64,000 bases of DNA. It comes from Arcticibacterium luteifluviistationis (lineage in GTDB: Bacteria > Bacteroidota > Bacteroidia > Cytophagales > Spirosomataceae). How positions within the stretch are numbered: position 1 is the first letter of the stretch; every line of letters begins with the position of its first letter. The stretch covers positions 3,596,001 to 3,660,000 of the forward strand of contig NZ_CP029480.1 of the NCBI RefSeq assembly GCF_003258705.1, given 5' to 3'. Under the pieces are notes generated by a model that worked only from the letters and a program-made list of their open reading frames with translations, made no database searches and was not told the DNA's origin. The position numbers and the translations under genes were made by a program. Positions 62,699-64,000 of this stretch are shown piece after piece.

Positions 62699-62706
62699 TA
62701 TCTTTG
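62699..62706 (+). promoter_or_regulatory. -7 box (TATCTTTG) for der
   Basis: A perfect TAnnTTTG, predicting a start near 62710. An inverted repeat CCCTTTT / AAAAGGG (62710-62727) then begins the leader and is followed by T-rich DNA. The -33 position is unclear. Confidence 0.5.
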
Positions 62707-62756
62707 CAGCCCTTTTCAGAAAAAGGGTTTAATTTTAGAAAAGTAAAGGAATTATT

Positions 62757-64000
62757 ATGGCAAATATCGTAGCAATAGTTGGACGCCCGAATGTAGGCAA
62801 ATCAACCTTATTTAATAGGTTGGTAGAGCAACGTATGGCCATCACCGACAACGAATCTGGGGTTACCCGTGACCGTCACTATGGTGAGTCTGTTTGGACA
62901 GAAAAATATTTTACAGTTATAGATACTGGTGGATACGTGGTAGGTTCTGAAGACACTTTTGAAGGTGCCATTAGAGACCAAGTAGCCATGGCCTTAGATG
63001 AAGCTACCGTAGTACTTTTTGTGGTTGACACCATGACTGGTCTTATCGACTTAGACAACGACTTTGCCAATGTGCTTCGTCGTTCTAAAAAGCCGATTAT
63101 AGTGGTAGCTAACAAAGCTGAGACTTTTGAAAGACAATCTTTAGTAGCACCTGAGTTTTACTCTTTAGGTATGGGTGAAGTTTTCCCTATATCCTCAACA
63201 GACGGCTCAGGAACAGGAGAATTATTAGACGAAGTGGTTAAGCACTTTGAAGATGATGGTATAGAAAACCCAGACGACGGTATTCCAAGAATCTCTATTT
63301 TAGGAAGACCAAACTCAGGAAAATCATCTTTCCTTAATGCTCTATTAGGAAAAGATAGAAGTATAGTAACAGACATTGCAGGTACCACTAGAGATTCTAT
63401 TGACACCCACTATAAACTTTACGGGAATCACTTTATTTTGACTGATACCGCTGGTATTAGAAAGAAAGCGAAAGTGCAGGAAAGTATAGAATTCTACTCG
63501 GTTTTACGTAGCCTCAAGGCCATGGAAAACTCCCAAGTATGTATCATTTTACTTGATGCAGAAAGAGGCTTAGAGTCTCAAGACATGCACATTATTGCTC
63601 ATGCTCATAATGCTAAAAAGGGTATTGTAATAATGATGAACAAGTGGGATTTGATTGAAAAGAGTTCGAAAACATCTGACCAGATGAAGAAAGAGATTTT
63701 GGAAAGACTGGCTCCGATGAACTACATGCCTATGATTTTTGCTTCAGCACTTAACAAGCAGAGAATATTTCAGGTGATAGAAAAGGCCATGGAAGTTTAT
63801 GAAAACAGAAGCATGAAAATTTCTACATCAAAAATCAATGATGTGATGCTTCCTATTATTGCCCATACCCCACCACCTGCTGTTAAGGGTAAGTATATCA
63901 GAATTAAATACGTTATGCAGCTGCCTACACCGTCGCCTACTTTTGTATTTTTCTGTAATCTTCCTCAGTATATTCGTGAAGCTTATGAGCGATTTTTGAA
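62757..64000 (+). CDS. der: Double-domain GTPase Der (EngA), C-terminus missing
   Basis: Essential 50S-assembly GTPase with two G domains. The frame is open from the ATG at 62757 to the window end, about 414 of the usual 435-440 residues. First G domain: VGRPNVGKSTLFNRL (about 8-22), DTGGY. Second G domain: ILGRPNSGKSSFLNALLG (about 180-197), DTAGI and NKWD. The C-terminal KH-like domain is entered (MLPIIAHTPPPAVKGKYIRI) but cut by the window edge. Confidence 0.95.
   Translation, partial: MANIVAIVGRPNVGKSTLFNRLVEQRMAITDNESGVTRDRHYGESVWTEKYFTVIDTGGYVVGSEDTFEGAIRDQVAMALDEATVVLFVVDTMTGLIDLDNDFANVLRRSKKPIIVVANKAETFERQSLVAPEFYSLGMGEVFPISSTDGSGTGELLDEVVKHFEDDGIENPDDGIPRISILGRPNSGKSSFLNALLGKDRSIVTDIAGTTRDSIDTHYKLYGNHFILTDTAGIRKKAKVQESIEFYSVLRSLKAMENSQVCIILLDAERGLESQDMHIIAHAHNAKKGIVIMMNKWDLIEKSSKTSDQMKKEILERLAPMNYMPMIFASALNKQRIFQVIEKAMEVYENRSMKISTSKINDVMLPIIAHTPPPAVKGKYIRIKYVMQLPTPSPTFVFFCNLPQYIREAYERFL

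Overview
The window is from a Bacteroidetes chromosome, probably an aerobic Cytophagia/Flavobacteriia-type marine or freshwater organism. The evidence is a SusC/SusD pair, the Bacteroidetes promoter signature (TTTG about 20 nt before TAnnTTTG) ahead of several genes, few Shine-Dalgarno sequences, DUF1800/DUF1501 proteins, giant beta-helix surface proteins, and AT-rich DNA. Species cannot be named from the sequence alone.

Layout. 1-4294 (minus): a SusD-like lipoprotein cut by the window edge, and its SusC TonB-dependent transporter. 4872-7726: a TolC/HlyD efflux pair with no adjacent inner-membrane pump. 7803-13173: housekeeping genes gpsA, dodecin, HIT, greA, fmt and typA; greA has a terminator-like leader. 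13325-17560: four glycosyltransferases. 17597-20827: ribD, an ECF sigma factor and an unusual anti-sigma-like/beta-barrel protein. 20908-24790 (minus): acyl-CoA ligase and gyrB. 24964-27826: a HGSNAT-like membrane acyltransferase and a CxxCH lipoprotein.

27979-41061 (minus) is the most unusual part. It is one tightly packed run of eight genes: a 984-residue beta-helix surface protein, three phage-tail-collar (microcystin-dependent-protein-like) proteins, a GNAT acetyltransferase, two DUF6916-like proteins, and a 2468-residue secreted protein with nine tandem 273-bp repeats that show no indels. There is no phage capsid, terminase, sheath or integrase. I read it as a chromosomal surface-structure operon of unknown function and as the best candidate for an undescribed system.

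41289-50296: sppA (minus), recX, and a lipid-like set (GMC oxidoreductase, fatty acid hydroxylase, KAS III, ALDH3-type aldehyde dehydrogenase, acyl-CoA ligase). 50297-50545 is a non-coding block of short inverted and direct repeats, followed by an SSS symporter (minus). 52578-52650 is an initiator tRNA-fMet with a textbook promoter and terminator. A decayed second copy, with its own terminator, lies 6.4 kb downstream at 59051-59140. Between them are a P-type ATPase and a DUF1800/DUF1501 pair. After the remnant come a HATPase/STAS-like switch pair, era, an EamA transporter, and der (cut by the window end).

All assignments come from reading the sequence and recalled family motifs; no database search was run.
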